Positions 48,555-56,712 of a stretch of 64,000 nt of DNA are shown here, one piece after another. Source of the stretch: Flavobacterium keumense (GTDB lineage: Bacteria; Bacteroidota; Bacteroidia; Flavobacteriales; Flavobacteriaceae); NCBI RefSeq assembly GCF_029866485.1, contig NZ_CP092332.1:1984001-2048000 (forward strand), read 5' to 3'. Positions within the stretch are counted from its first letter, which is position 1; each line of letters opens with the position of its first letter. Below the pieces are notes generated by a model, which saw nothing but the letters and a program-made list of their open reading frames with translations, had not been told where the DNA came from and ran no database searches. The position numbers and the translations under genes are program-made.

Positions 48555-49247
48555 TTGGGAAAAATTATTTCTAATAAGGATAATCTACAGGTACTTCACG
48601 AAGACAATCATCTCATCGTAGTCAATAAACGCGTTGGTGATATCGTTCAAGGAGATAAAACGAAAGACAAACCACTTAGCGAAATTGTCAAAGAATACAT
48701 CAAAGCAAAATACAACAAACCAGGAGAAGTGTTTCTAGGAGTAGTGCATCGTTTGGATAGACCCACAACTGGCATTGTCCTTTTTGCAAGAACGAGTAAA
48801 GCGTTGTCCAGAATGAACGAGCTTTTTAGTAATCGAGAAACTCAAAAAACCTATTGGGCTGTTGTAAAAAATAAACCTAAAAAACCGCACGACAAATTAG
48901 TTCATTACCTCAAAAGGAATGAAAAAAACAATACTTCTAAAGCACACTTAAAAGAAGTACCTGATAGTAAATTAGCTAGTTTGGATTACCAAATTATTAA
49001 AGAATTAACCAACTATACCGCTTTAGAAATTCATCTTCATACAGGAAGACACCACCAAATTAGAGCGCAATTGGCTGCAATTGGTTCTCCCATTAAAGGG
49101 GATTTGAAATACGGTTTTGACCGAAGTAATCCTGACGGCGGAATTCATTTACATGCCAGAAAACTGAGTTTTACTCACCCTGTTTCCAAAGAAGCTTTAA
49201 CTATAATTGCCCCTACTCCTGATGATGTAATTTGGAATTTTATTTGA
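48555..49247 (+). CDS. RluA-family pseudouridine synthase
   Basis: 230 residues if initiated at TTG 48555 (GKIISNKDNLQVLHEDNHLIVVNKR). An alternative TTG lies at 48534, and no ATG precedes the conserved core. Catalytic Asp in VHRLDRPTTGIVLFARTSKAL, followed by TYWAVVKNKP, HTGRHHQIRAQLAAIGSPIKGDLKYG and the LHARKLSFTHP ending. No S4 domain. Probably modifies a specific uridine in rRNA or tRNA. It follows panB by about 60 bp, an arrangement common in Flavobacteriia. Confidence 0.9.
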   Translation: MGKIISNKDNLQVLHEDNHLIVVNKRVGDIVQGDKTKDKPLSEIVKEYIKAKYNKPGEVFLGVVHRLDRPTTGIVLFARTSKALSRMNELFSNRETQKTYWAVVKNKPKKPHDKLVHYLKRNEKNNTSKAHLKEVPDSKLASLDYQIIKELTNYTALEIHLHTGRHHQIRAQLAAIGSPIKGDLKYGFDRSNPDGGIHLHARKLSFTHPVSKEALTIIAPTPDDVIWNFI

Positions 49248-49319
49248 TTTTAATTAATGAATGGTATTTTATTCCATTTTAAAATTTATATTGCATAGCA
49301 TTTTAAGCAGTATGGATAT

Positions 49320-50648
49320 ATGAATTACAAAACCGACATTGGTTACCGAAAGGAAATTCTGACTCGTTTGTTAAGCAATATCATTTCGTATGAAAATGAA
49401 ATTGTAAAGGCATTACAAGAGGATTTTAGCAAGCCTGCTTTTGAATCTGTAGTTACCGAAACGAGTTATGTTATCTCTGATTTAAAATACACTATTAAAA
49501 ATTTATCCCGTTGGGCAAAACCAAAAAAAGTTTTCCCTTTTGTATTAAACATTCCTTCTTCAGATACCATTTACAAAGAACCCTACGGAAAAGTATTAGT
49601 AATTGCACCTTGGAATTACCCTTTTCAATTGGCACTTTGTCCTGTAATAGCAGCTGTTGCAGCAGGAAATCAAGTAGTTTTAAAACCTTCGGAGTTAACA
49701 CCCAAAACCGCCGAAATTATCGAAACTATCCTTAGTAAAACGTTCCCAACCAATCATGTGGAAGTAGTACAAGGTGGTGTTGAAATAACAAGTCGTTTAC
49801 TAGAACAACGTTGGGATTATATTTTCTTTACGGGTAGCGTAGCAGTTGGTAAAATCATTGCGAAAGCCGCTGCGAAAAACTTAACTCCCGTAACTTTAGA
49901 ATTAGGAGGTAAAAATCCTTGTATTGTTGATGAAACCGCTAATTTAAGATTGGCAGCCAAACGAATCGTTTGGGGGAAATTCATCAATGCTGGACAAACT
50001 TGTATAGCTCCCGATTATATTTTGGTTCATAAAAATAGTAAATCGTATTTTATACAGTTCTTAAAAGAGGAGATTACCAAAGCTTATGGTGAAAATCCTG
50101 AACTTTCTCCAGATTTTGCTCGAATAATCAATACTAAAAACTGGTCCCGTTTAGTCGAAATGATTGAGGATACTAAAGTTCTTTTTGGTGGTAAATACAC
50201 TAGTGAAACCCATTACATCTCTCCTACTCTAATTGAGGAAAATAATCTTGATAGTTTAATTATGCAGGATGAGATATTTGGTCCGTTATTACCCATTCTG
50301 ACCTATGAAGAGGAAACCGAAATCGATAGTATTATTTCAAAATACGAAAAACCGTTGGCTTTGTATATTTTCAGCGAGAGAAGATCATTTTGTAACAAGA
50401 TAATTGCTACACATTCTTTTGGAGGAGGTTGTATTAACGATACTATGATTCATTTCTCTAATAAGCAATTGCCTTTTGGAGGAGTTGGAAATAGTGGCAT
50501 TGGGGCCTACCATGGAAAATTAAGTTTTGATGTTTTTTCGCACCATAAGGGAGTGGTCAAAAAAGCAACTTGGATAGACTTACCGTTACGATATGCACCT
50601 TATAAAGACAAATTAGCATCAGTAAAAAAAATATTAAATTGGCTATAA
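49320..50648 (+). CDS. Aldehyde dehydrogenase (class 3-like)
   Basis: 442 residues. Cofactor segment VLVIAPWNYPFQLALCPVIAAVAAGNQVVLKPSE, FTGSVAVGKIIAKAAAKNLTPVTLELGGKNP (catalytic Glu), WGKFINAGQTCIAPDYILV (catalytic Cys) and IMQDEIFGPLLPIL. A C-terminal hydrophobic tail is lacking. The N-terminus looks 10-15 residues shorter than usual; the reading frame continues upstream to 49299 without a standard start. Oxidises medium- or long-chain aldehydes to acids. Confidence 0.92.
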   Translation: MNYKTDIGYRKEILTRLLSNIISYENEIVKALQEDFSKPAFESVVTETSYVISDLKYTIKNLSRWAKPKKVFPFVLNIPSSDTIYKEPYGKVLVIAPWNYPFQLALCPVIAAVAAGNQVVLKPSELTPKTAEIIETILSKTFPTNHVEVVQGGVEITSRLLEQRWDYIFFTGSVAVGKIIAKAAAKNLTPVTLELGGKNPCIVDETANLRLAAKRIVWGKFINAGQTCIAPDYILVHKNSKSYFIQFLKEEITKAYGENPELSPDFARIINTKNWSRLVEMIEDTKVLFGGKYTSETHYISPTLIEENNLDSLIMQDEIFGPLLPILTYEEETEIDSIISKYEKPLALYIFSERRSFCNKIIATHSFGGGCINDTMIHFSNKQLPFGGVGNSGIGAYHGKLSFDVFSHHKGVVKKATWIDLPLRYAPYKDKLASVKKILNWL

Positions 50649-50679
50649 GCCAAAAAACAATCAATGAATTAATTAAAGA

Positions 50680-51465
50680 ATGGAAACAATCAATCAAAAA
50701 ATTGCACACTTACAAGCAAATGGGTACGAATTGAAATTTGAAGAGGTATTCAATAAAGCATTCGAAAACTATAAAAAAATAGCACTTTATGCAGGTTTAG
50801 CTATTTTGGTTTTTGGTTTTCTTTTCATTTTTCTTGCGGCTATTGGAGTAGTTAGTTTTGTAGGCGCGGAGCATTTAAATGAAAATGTGATAAAACAACT
50901 TGAAGCTAAAATGCTAAAACAAGAATACCTTGATTACCAATTTATAGCTGTATTAGCTATCAATAGTCTTTTTAGTCCAATTAGTGCGGGCTTTTTAAAA
51001 ATGGCTGAATCTGCTGATAAAGATGTGGAATTTAAAATGCGTCAATTTTTCTCTTTTTACAAATGGACGTATTTCAAAGAATTATTTGTTGCTACTTTTA
51101 TCATTACTCTTTTGAGTACTGGCATCGATAGTGCATTAACTTTCTACAAAATTCCTGTATTAGGAGGAATTATTTCTTTTGCAATCGGAATAGTTACTGT
51201 TTTGAGTACGCCACTAATTATTTTTGGCAAACAAAAAGCGATTGCAGCTATAAAAGCAAGTATCAGTTTAACTAGCTCACAATTTCTAACGCTATTTCTA
51301 CTTTTATTCGTTGCTTTTTTAGGTTCTTTAGTCGGTTTGATTGGTTTTTGTATCGGTGTTCTTTTTACTATACCTTTCAATATGTCAATGCAATACGCTA
51401 TCTATGATACAGTTATTGGTATCGAAAATGAAGAAATTGTTGTTCCCGAATCAGAAGAAAACTAA
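50680..51465 (+). CDS. Multi-pass membrane protein, unknown
   Basis: 261 residues. Amphipathic N-terminus (METINQKIAHLQANGYELKFEEVFNKAFENYKK), then about five or six membrane helices (35-65, 90-110, 140-155, 165-190, 205-235). Resembles the GDPD-membrane-domain type of integral proteins with an acidic C-terminal tail. No catalytic signature. Converges on the 3' fragment of comM; stops overlap by 4 bp. Confidence 0.7.
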   Translation: METINQKIAHLQANGYELKFEEVFNKAFENYKKIALYAGLAILVFGFLFIFLAAIGVVSFVGAEHLNENVIKQLEAKMLKQEYLDYQFIAVLAINSLFSPISAGFLKMAESADKDVEFKMRQFFSFYKWTYFKELFVATFIITLLSTGIDSALTFYKIPVLGGIISFAIGIVTVLSTPLIIFGKQKAIAAIKASISLTSSQFLTLFLLLFVAFLGSLVGLIGFCIGVLFTIPFNMSMQYAIYDTVIGIENEEIVVPESEEN

Positions 51466-52160
51466 CCCAACCAACCGTCTCTGTCTAAACTTCGGTATTG
51501 TATCGCTTCGGCAATATGATGGGATGCTACTTTTTCAGCAGCTTCTAAATCGGCAATTGTTCGTGCTACTTTCAAAATTCGGTCATACGCTCGAGCGGAA
51601 AGATTCAATCGTTCCATTGCGTTTTTCAGTAATTCTTTAGAAGGTTCATCCAATGCACAAAATTCTCTAATCTGTTTGGTACTCATTTGAGCATTGTAAT
51701 GAATGGTTGGTATCAATTCAAAACGAGACGACTGGATTTCGCGAGCATTAGTTACTCTTTTCCGAATATCGACACTACTTTCTGCTTTTCTATCGTCTGA
51801 TAATTTATCAAATGGAACGGGTGTTACTTCAATATGAATGTCAATTCGGTCTAATAATGGTCCGGATATTTTATTCATATACCGTTGCATTTCGTGGGGA
51901 GAAGAAGTTTGAGGAGCATCCGGATCATTGAAAAAACCACTCGGACTCGGGTTCATACTCGCTACCAACATAAACGAAGATGGATAGGTAACCGTGAATT
52001 TAGCTCGTGAAATAGTCACTTCTCTATCTTCTAAAGGTTGTCGCATTACTTCGAGTACATCGCGCTTAAACTCTGGCAATTCATCCAAGAAAAGAATCCC
52101 ATTATGTGCCATCGAAATCTCTCCAGGCTGTGGATAACTCCCCCCGCCGACGAGAGCCAC
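51462..52160 (-). pseudogene. comM: comM (YifB-type AAA+ helicase), 3' fragment cut off by the insertion
   Basis: Continues the gene broken at 58433-59278. The first codon of the fragment is GTG, and its product would begin ALVGGGSYPQPGEI, which in intact ComM directly follows HHTIS(N/D)V. Walker B and sensor regions are here (NGILFLDELPEFKRDVLEVM; FMLVASMNPSPSGF), plus the C-terminal Mg-chelatase helical domain. 232 residues. Alone it lacks Walker A and any known start context, so it is probably not a working protein. Excision of the element would restore the frame with the 5' part. Confidence 0.93.
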
Positions 52161-52166
52161 GTTTGA
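52159..52166 (+). repeat. Left junction (attL) core repeat
   Basis: ACGTTTGA; its partner at 58440-58447 is ACATTTGA, differing at one base. Left of it is comM, right of it the element. The single mismatch narrows the crossover to either the AC or the TTTGA segment. Confidence 0.75.
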
Positions 52167-52182
52167 TAAATGTTATAATGTG
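52161..52182 (+). repeat. Left terminal inverted repeat
   Basis: The end begins GTTTG and contains TATAATGTG, matching (in inverted orientation, with a 4-base length difference between the two blocks) the right end at 58424-58441. Likely recombinase arm site. Confidence 0.55.
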
Positions 52183-52335
52183 GCGGATAAATTTATAATA
52201 CTTATTAACAGAATAATTCTTTTAAAATCAACGATTTAAGCATAATTAAGCTACTATATTGTTAATAAACTACTTAAACAGTTATACCGAAATTCTCTCT
52301 TTATCTAAACGATGTTTAACATAACAGTAGTAAAA

Positions 52336-52485
52336 ATGGAAGTAAAAAACAAACGCAAGGTAAAAGAAAAATTAATCGCTTTCAGATTAGCTGAAGCCGA
52401 ATTAAAGCAATTAAAAGATTATGCGAGTAAAACTAAATTGAACGTTAGTCAGTTCATAAGACTGATGACTATTGGACAAGCGTAA
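52336..52485 (+). CDS. Small ribbon-helix-helix DNA-binding protein
   Basis: 49 residues (or 57 if started at ATG 52312). A beta strand KLIAFRLAEAELKQLKDYA, then helix ASKTKLNVSQFIRLM, gives a typical RHH/CopG-MobC pattern. Such proteins act as repressors or as relaxosome accessory factors; no relaxase is present here, so a regulatory role is more likely. First gene after the left end of the element. Confidence 0.65.
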   Translation: MEVKNKRKVKEKLIAFRLAEAELKQLKDYASKTKLNVSQFIRLMTIGQA

Positions 52486-52489
52486 ATAA

Positions 52490-52567
52490 ATGGTTTTAGT
52501 ACTATTAGTATTAGTTTTCTTAATTCAAGAGCTAATAGAAATTAATAATAAAAAAAATAACAAATAA
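52490..52567 (+). CDS. Possible 25-residue membrane peptide
   Basis: ATG frame giving MVLVLLVLVFLIQELIEI followed by an Asn/Lys tail: a single hydrophobic helix and charged end. It lies between the RHH gene and the 166-residue gene with 4- and 9-bp gaps. Toxin-like small membrane peptides look similar, but length alone makes chance possible. Confidence 0.3.
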   Translation: MVLVLLVLVFLIQELIEINNKKNNK

Positions 52568-52576
52568 ATAGAAAAT

Positions 52577-53077
52577 ATGAAAAATCAAGTAGAAGTAAGT
52601 TTCAATCAAACAGCTTATGAGATTGACGCACAAGCATTAAAAGACAATTTGAATAAGTTGATTAAATCTTTAGATTATATAGAATTAATAACGTCTAAAC
52701 GAGAGCTATTAACTCTTGAACAAGTTGAACAAGTTATCATATCTAAAACAGGATTTAAGAATATTTTAATGTCTGCTACACTTCTTGGAGTTGAAACAGA
52801 GTATGCTTACTTACAACGCAATTTAGACGCTATTAGATTAGATGTTATTGAATTTAAGGATAACATACCAACTTTAAAAGATAGTGCTTTAGAAGAGCTC
52901 AAATCAATTCATACAACCTATTTAAAAGATGAATTAGTAAAAGACTATAATATTCTAAATGAAGCTTGTACAATTCTTAACAAACTGTCAAATCCAAGTT
53001 TCACAGATTGCTTAAATAGGAATTATCTCGGTCAGTGGAGCGTGAATATTTTAAAATTGAATAACTCAAATTTTTAA
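52577..53077 (+). CDS. Hypothetical element protein, 166 residues
   Basis: Unrecognised. Mostly helical, with heptad-like stretches (DAQALKDNLNKLIKSLDYIELI; KDSALEELKSIHTTYLKDELVKDYNIL). Acidic, no signal peptide, no catalytic motif. Part of the tightly packed rightward array of the element. Confidence 0.7.
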   Translation: MKNQVEVSFNQTAYEIDAQALKDNLNKLIKSLDYIELITSKRELLTLEQVEQVIISKTGFKNILMSATLLGVETEYAYLQRNLDAIRLDVIEFKDNIPTLKDSALEELKSIHTTYLKDELVKDYNILNEACTILNKLSNPSFTDCLNRNYLGQWSVNILKLNNSNF

Positions 53078-53081
53078 TAGA

Positions 53082-53336
53082 ATGGATAAGTACACACATA
53101 AAGCAGTGAACAAGACTTATATCTCAAGTGAGGAAATAAAAAGTAGGTTGGAGAAAATGAAACAATTAGATATAGAAGCTAAAGAGCCTGAATTTAATTT
53201 GATTATAATTCAAACTCCAAATGGCAATTTAAAAATAAAAACCAAGCTCACTAAAGAGCAATGGTTGGAGAAATATAAAAGTCAAGCCAAGAAAAAAGAT
53301 ATTGTGAAATTTAATTTAGATGAAAATGTTTTTTAA
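53082..53336 (+). CDS. Hypothetical element protein, 84 residues
   Basis: Unrecognised, lysine-rich, with a beta hairpin NLIIIQTPNGNLKIKTKLTKEQW in the middle. Starts 4 bp after the previous gene; its end overlaps the next gene by up to 17 bp, suggesting coupled translation. Confidence 0.65.
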   Translation: MDKYTHKAVNKTYISSEEIKSRLEKMKQLDIEAKEPEFNLIIIQTPNGNLKIKTKLTKEQWLEKYKSQAKKKDIVKFNLDENVF

Positions 53337-53526
53337 GAATAAAAAAAAGAAACCTCAACAAATGCAGGTTAGATTTACTCCAACACAGAGGATTGAAATA
53401 GCCAAGAAGTTAAAAATTGCAAGGTTCAATAGATTGACTACTGCACTACTAAAAGAAAAAGGAGTTTCCGCAGATGAAAAAGCAAGGTTGATAGTTCAGA
53501 TTAAAAAGAAATTACAAATTAAATAA
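53320..53526 (+). CDS. Hypothetical basic element protein, 68 residues
   Basis: Unrecognised and strongly basic. The segment QMQVRFTPTQRIEIAKKLKIARFNRLTTALL could be a strand plus two helices of the RHH type, but the match is weak. It overlaps the preceding gene by 17 bp (11 bp if ATG 53326 is used). Confidence 0.55.
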   Translation: MKMFFKNKKKKPQQMQVRFTPTQRIEIAKKLKIARFNRLTTALLKEKGVSADEKARLIVQIKKKLQIK

Positions 53527-53537
53527 AAAAAATATAG

Positions 53538-53855
53538 ATGAACATTTCAGAATATAACGCGGTGAACGGAAATAGCTATTACATAGATGTTAATAGTCCA
53601 GGAACGGAACCTGGAATAAAGGACATTGTTATTAGCTCACAGGATGCTACTAAAAGGAGTTGTTTGATTAGTTTCACTTTTACTAATAAACTTGGAGAAG
53701 AGGTTAAGACTTCTAGATACGTGCCATTTGGAGCCAAACAATTCGCTAAAGGTTGGTTTAGCTATAACACTAATACAACTGCTTGTTTAGTTTTTATTGA
53801 ATCGCTCTTAAACGCTCAAACTGCTTACGAGCAGGCTAATAATGTGACTTGGTAA
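53538..53855 (+). CDS. Hypothetical element protein, 105 residues
   Basis: Unrecognised. Beta-rich with an aromatic C-terminal third (PFGAKQFAKGWFSYNTNTTACLVFIESLLNAQTAYEQANN). A cysteine pair (SCLIS, TACLV) is separated by about 40 residues. No signal peptide. Base composition resembles its neighbours in the element. Confidence 0.65.
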   Translation: MNISEYNAVNGNSYYIDVNSPGTEPGIKDIVISSQDATKRSCLISFTFTNKLGEEVKTSRYVPFGAKQFAKGWFSYNTNTTACLVFIESLLNAQTAYEQANNVTW

Positions 53856-53903
53856 AAAATATAATAAAATAATAATAACAATAAATTAATAAAAAAAAAT
53901 ACA

Positions 53904-54377
53904 ATGACAGCACTAGTAAATCAAATGATAGTATCTCACATAAAGAGTTCTTTAAAACCAAATGACAAATTTTTTACAGCTCTTCAGTTCAGAAGCCTAT
54001 TAGAAGAGTTGACAGCAACAGAGTTGAAACAAGTAATATCACAACTTGAAAATAAATTAGATACAATTCACTTCTCACAATCACAAATCATTATAGACAG
54101 AGAGCAATTAATTGCACTCTATGACAGTATTTTTCTGAATGATAGTGAAAGGTACTTCACTTTCAATATATGCCTTCACGGAGCTTCTATTGATGTTAGA
54201 GAGGTTAGAATTGCAAGTAAAAAGAAATTCCAATTGAAGCAGGAAAAAACTGCTGAAAGTGTGAGAAGGTTCTACCGTTATGAGATGATTGAAGAGATTG
54301 AATCTATTTCTTTTTTCAATAGATTAAAGTACTTATTTAATCCAAACAGCTTGAGTAAAAAATTAAAAAATAAATAA
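53904..54377 (+). CDS. Hypothetical element protein, 157 residues
   Basis: Unrecognised. The N-terminal half looks helical (FRSLLEELTATELKQVISQLENKLD). The second half has mixed strands and a basic tail (RLKYLFNPNSLSKKLKNK). It follows a 48-bp A-rich gap, which may hold a ribosome-binding region; the next gene starts 2 bp after its stop. Confidence 0.65.
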   Translation: MTALVNQMIVSHIKSSLKPNDKFFTALQFRSLLEELTATELKQVISQLENKLDTIHFSQSQIIIDREQLIALYDSIFLNDSERYFTFNICLHGASIDVREVRIASKKKFQLKQEKTAESVRRFYRYEMIEEIESISFFNRLKYLFNPNSLSKKLKNK

Positions 54378-54379
54378 AA

Positions 54380-54649
54380 ATGGAACTACAAATAAATAAT
54401 ATAACTGATTTAGAGCAATTAGTAATTAAAGACAAGATAACACCATTACAAGCTGAAAAAATATTAATTAAGTCGTTAAATCTTTTAGCTGTTGATTTCG
54501 GTATTAAGACAGTGACGAAAGAACGTATTTTAAATACAATTGATGTATTGAAAAATAGTTTAGAAAATAACGAAGTACCTCTATTTAGTTTAAGTCAAAT
54601 TAGAGATGAAGCAATTCAGGAATATAGTATTAAAAATGTTTTTAAATAA
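54380..54649 (+). CDS. Hypothetical element protein, 89 residues
   Basis: Unrecognised, all-helical and acidic (NITDLEQLVIKDKITPLQAEKILIKSLNLLAVDFG). Starts 2 bp after the preceding stop. No motif. Confidence 0.6.
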   Translation: MELQINNITDLEQLVIKDKITPLQAEKILIKSLNLLAVDFGIKTVTKERILNTIDVLKNSLENNEVPLFSLSQIRDEAIQEYSIKNVFK

Positions 54650-54664
54650 TTAAAATAAAATAAA

Positions 54665-54934
54665 ATGGCATTCAAACAAGGTAATAATTTCGGTAGTAAA
54701 AGTAAAAGAGGTAAAGCTAAAATCAATAAAGAGTTAAAAGACTTTTTAGAAGTTTTAACATTTGAAGCATTAGAACAAATAGAGATAGATAAGCTGACTA
54801 ATAGTGAGAAACTTAAGTTTATTAATTACTCTTTACCGTATCTTTTAAATAGATTACAAGCGGTTGATTTAAACAGTGATACAGAGAATAATTTATTTAA
54901 GCCTGTTGTGATTAATATGGCTGATTGGAAATAA
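54665..54934 (+). CDS. Possible phage small-terminase-like or DNA-binding protein
   Basis: 89 residues. The N-terminus MAFKQGNNFGSKSKRGKAKINKEL is basic and glycine-rich, and is followed by helices (FLEVLTFEALEQIEIDKLTNSEKLKFINYSLPYLLNRL) and an FKPVVINM ending. This order recalls small proteins next to terminase genes in Bacteroidota phages. The resemblance is from memory and unproven. If correct it would point to a phage satellite, because no large terminase is present. Confidence 0.4.
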   Translation: MAFKQGNNFGSKSKRGKAKINKELKDFLEVLTFEALEQIEIDKLTNSEKLKFINYSLPYLLNRLQAVDLNSDTENNLFKPVVINMADWK

Positions 54935-54983
54935 CAAGTAATAATAACACAGAATAACGTAGAACGATATAAAACTGATATTT

Positions 54984-55394
54984 ATGCCTTTTAGTTTGAA
55001 AGATTTAGAGCAACTATCACAATATAAAAATCATACTATTAAATTTGATGGTTACGATTATTGGTGGTATAGTAAGATAGATAATAAATGGTCATTACAT
55101 TGTATTAAACCATTTAAGAGCTATCAACAAGGTTTAGAATATATTAAATATTGGTTGGTTAAATATGCTCAAGAAGTAATTAATAACGAAGCTATATTTG
55201 AAAGAATTACTGACAACGTCATAAAAGACGTTAATATATATGAAATAGCTAATAGTAATCTTAAGCCTTTAAATAAAGTAATTAAGATATTAGAAATTAG
55301 ACCTAATCTTAATCAAACAGAAATAAGCGAATATCTAAATATAACTAAAATGGCTGTTTCTAAACATTTTAAAAAGCTGAAATATGTCAGATAA
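54984..55394 (+). CDS. Winged-helix-like regulatory protein
   Basis: 136 residues. The N-terminal aromatic, beta-rich part (FDGYDYWWYSKIDNKWSLHCIKPF) is unrecognised. The C-terminus LNKVIKILEIRPNLNQTEISEYLNITKMAVSKHFKKL is a clear helix-turn-helix/winged-helix of the MarR/ArsR type. Its last 11 bp overlap the next gene, implying coupled expression. Possible controller of the element. Confidence 0.7.
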   Translation: MPFSLKDLEQLSQYKNHTIKFDGYDYWWYSKIDNKWSLHCIKPFKSYQQGLEYIKYWLVKYAQEVINNEAIFERITDNVIKDVNIYEIANSNLKPLNKVIKILEIRPNLNQTEISEYLNITKMAVSKHFKKLKYVR

Positions 55395-55935
55395 AAACAG
55401 AGGTGGCTTTAATTTAGATTATAGTGATGGATTTAATATTGAAGCTGAAAATTTCATTAAATACAAGTCAATCTTACAGCGTTTACTAACCGCTTCTAAT
55501 ATAGAATTAGTTACAAGAGGAATGATGGATAAAGAGTGTGGAATTGATGCGATAGCTAAAATAGAAAGTCAACATTACTTTATTGGTTTAAGATTTAGGA
55601 AAACTAAAAGAGATTTTAATTCTATAACACTTTCACGTCATATAAACGATTCAGCAAGTGAAGTAAAGAAGTTTTTAAGGAATAGATTAAGACCTGACTT
55701 TTTTATTCAAATAACAGAATTAATAAATCATATTAGAATTACTGAAGTGAATATTGATGCGTTTAATTTATTTTTAGAAAAAGCTTTTAAGGATGGTATT
55801 TTAGAGAAGTATTATAATAAAAAACTATTAGCTTATGAGTTTCCTTTAAATGATTTAGATAGCAATAAAAATAAAGTAATAGGCAATTATGGAATAAGGA
55901 ATTATTTAATAGAAAAAGACAAACTGTTTACTTAA
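55384..55935 (+). CDS. Nuclease-like hypothetical protein, 183 residues
   Basis: Unrecognised. The segment NIELVTRGMMDKECGIDAIAKIESQHYFIGLRFRKTKRDFNSITL has the order of a PD-(D/E)xK core: an early acidic turn, GID followed by a strand, then GLRFRK where the E/Q-x-K/R strand would be. The second acidic residue is replaced by Gly/Leu, so it may be degenerate or a different fold. It overlaps the upstream winged-helix gene. Confidence 0.5.
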   Translation: MSDKNRGGFNLDYSDGFNIEAENFIKYKSILQRLLTASNIELVTRGMMDKECGIDAIAKIESQHYFIGLRFRKTKRDFNSITLSRHINDSASEVKKFLRNRLRPDFFIQITELINHIRITEVNIDAFNLFLEKAFKDGILEKYYNKKLLAYEFPLNDLDSNKNKVIGNYGIRNYLIEKDKLFT

Positions 55936-56019
55936 TATACATTTTATAAATAGTTTAAAAATATTAAATAGTTTATTTTCAATAAGTTAACTTAATTTAG
56001 CTAATATTTTATATAAAAG

Positions 56020-56049
56020 TGTTTACATTTTATTATTATTATGTAAACA
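56020..56049. promoter_or_regulatory. Palindrome upstream of the tyrosine recombinase gene
   Basis: TGTTTACAT (56020-56028) and ATGTAAACA (56041-56049) form a perfect 9-bp inverted repeat with a 12-base AT spacer. The inner GTTTAC and GTAAAC are 22 bp apart, start to start. It overlaps the -33 region of the recombinase promoter and may be an operator, a recombination site or a weak terminator. A T-run follows. Confidence 0.6.
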
Positions 56050-56055
56050 TTTTTT

Positions 56056-56063
56056 TATATTTG
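56056..56063 (+). promoter_or_regulatory. Promoter -7 element for the tyrosine recombinase
   Basis: TATATTTG, perfect TAnnTTTG, 19 bp before the ATG. The palindrome at 56020-56049 sits directly upstream, where -33 would be. Confidence 0.6.
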
Positions 56064-56082
56064 TACTTTAAATTTATCTAAT

Positions 56083-56712
56083 ATGAAAACTAAACCACTA
56101 CCTATTCAAGAAGTAAAAGATTTTTATACAAACGAATTTTATTCAGTATTAGAAAGTAATATAGGATACAAGTATGAGAGATTAACAGAATGCTTATTAT
56201 TCACACTACAAGCTAAAACAGGATTAAGAATAAGTGATATTTTAGAATTAAAATATAGTAATCTAATTGATAAAGGTTTAGAAACTTATTTGGAATTAGT
56301 ACTAAAGAAAACTAAAAATACATTAACATTACCAATAGACAGAATAATGTTAAAGATGTTACAAGACTATAAAGAATATTGTAATTTAGTTTTTAATGTG
56401 GCTACTTCAGGAAATTCAAGTCAAGAAAGAATTTTTTATAATTACAAGTCTAATAATGGAAAGATTTTCTCTTATATGTGGTGTAATAAGAGAATTAACA
56501 AATTAAATAATTCAGGTGTATTAGGTAAAGTTTATGATAATGTAGGAACACACTCAATAAGAAAAGGATTAGCTGAATATCTATATACTAAAAAAGGATT
56601 AAGAACTACTCAATATTTATTAGGTCATAAAAGTATGTTAACCACTGAAATTTATTTAGAATTAGATAAGGAACAACATTTAAAAGATATTAAAGAAGCA
56701 TTAAGCATATAG
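56083..56712 (+). CDS. Compact tyrosine recombinase (Xer/phage integrase type)
   Basis: 209 residues, essentially only a catalytic domain with a short N-terminus. All catalytic positions are visible: Arg49 (TGLRISDI), Lys near 75-78 (KKTKN), His157 and Arg160 (THSIRKG), His182 (LLGHKS) and the nucleophile Tyr191 (TEIYLEL). Lacks the full N-terminal core-binding domain of most integrases. It is placed convergently to a serine recombinase inside the same element. It may invert or resolve DNA rather than mediate integration. Confidence 0.9.
   Translation: MKTKPLPIQEVKDFYTNEFYSVLESNIGYKYERLTECLLFTLQAKTGLRISDILELKYSNLIDKGLETYLELVLKKTKNTLTLPIDRIMLKMLQDYKEYCNLVFNVATSGNSSQERIFYNYKSNNGKIFSYMWCNKRINKLNNSGVLGKVYDNVGTHSIRKGLAEYLYTKKGLRTTQYLLGHKSMLTTEIYLELDKEQHLKDIKEALSI

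Noticed and set aside
55926-55975. AAATAGTTTA direct repeats (55948 and 55966) as replication iterons
   Set aside because: Only two copies in very AT-rich DNA, and no replication initiator gene in the element.
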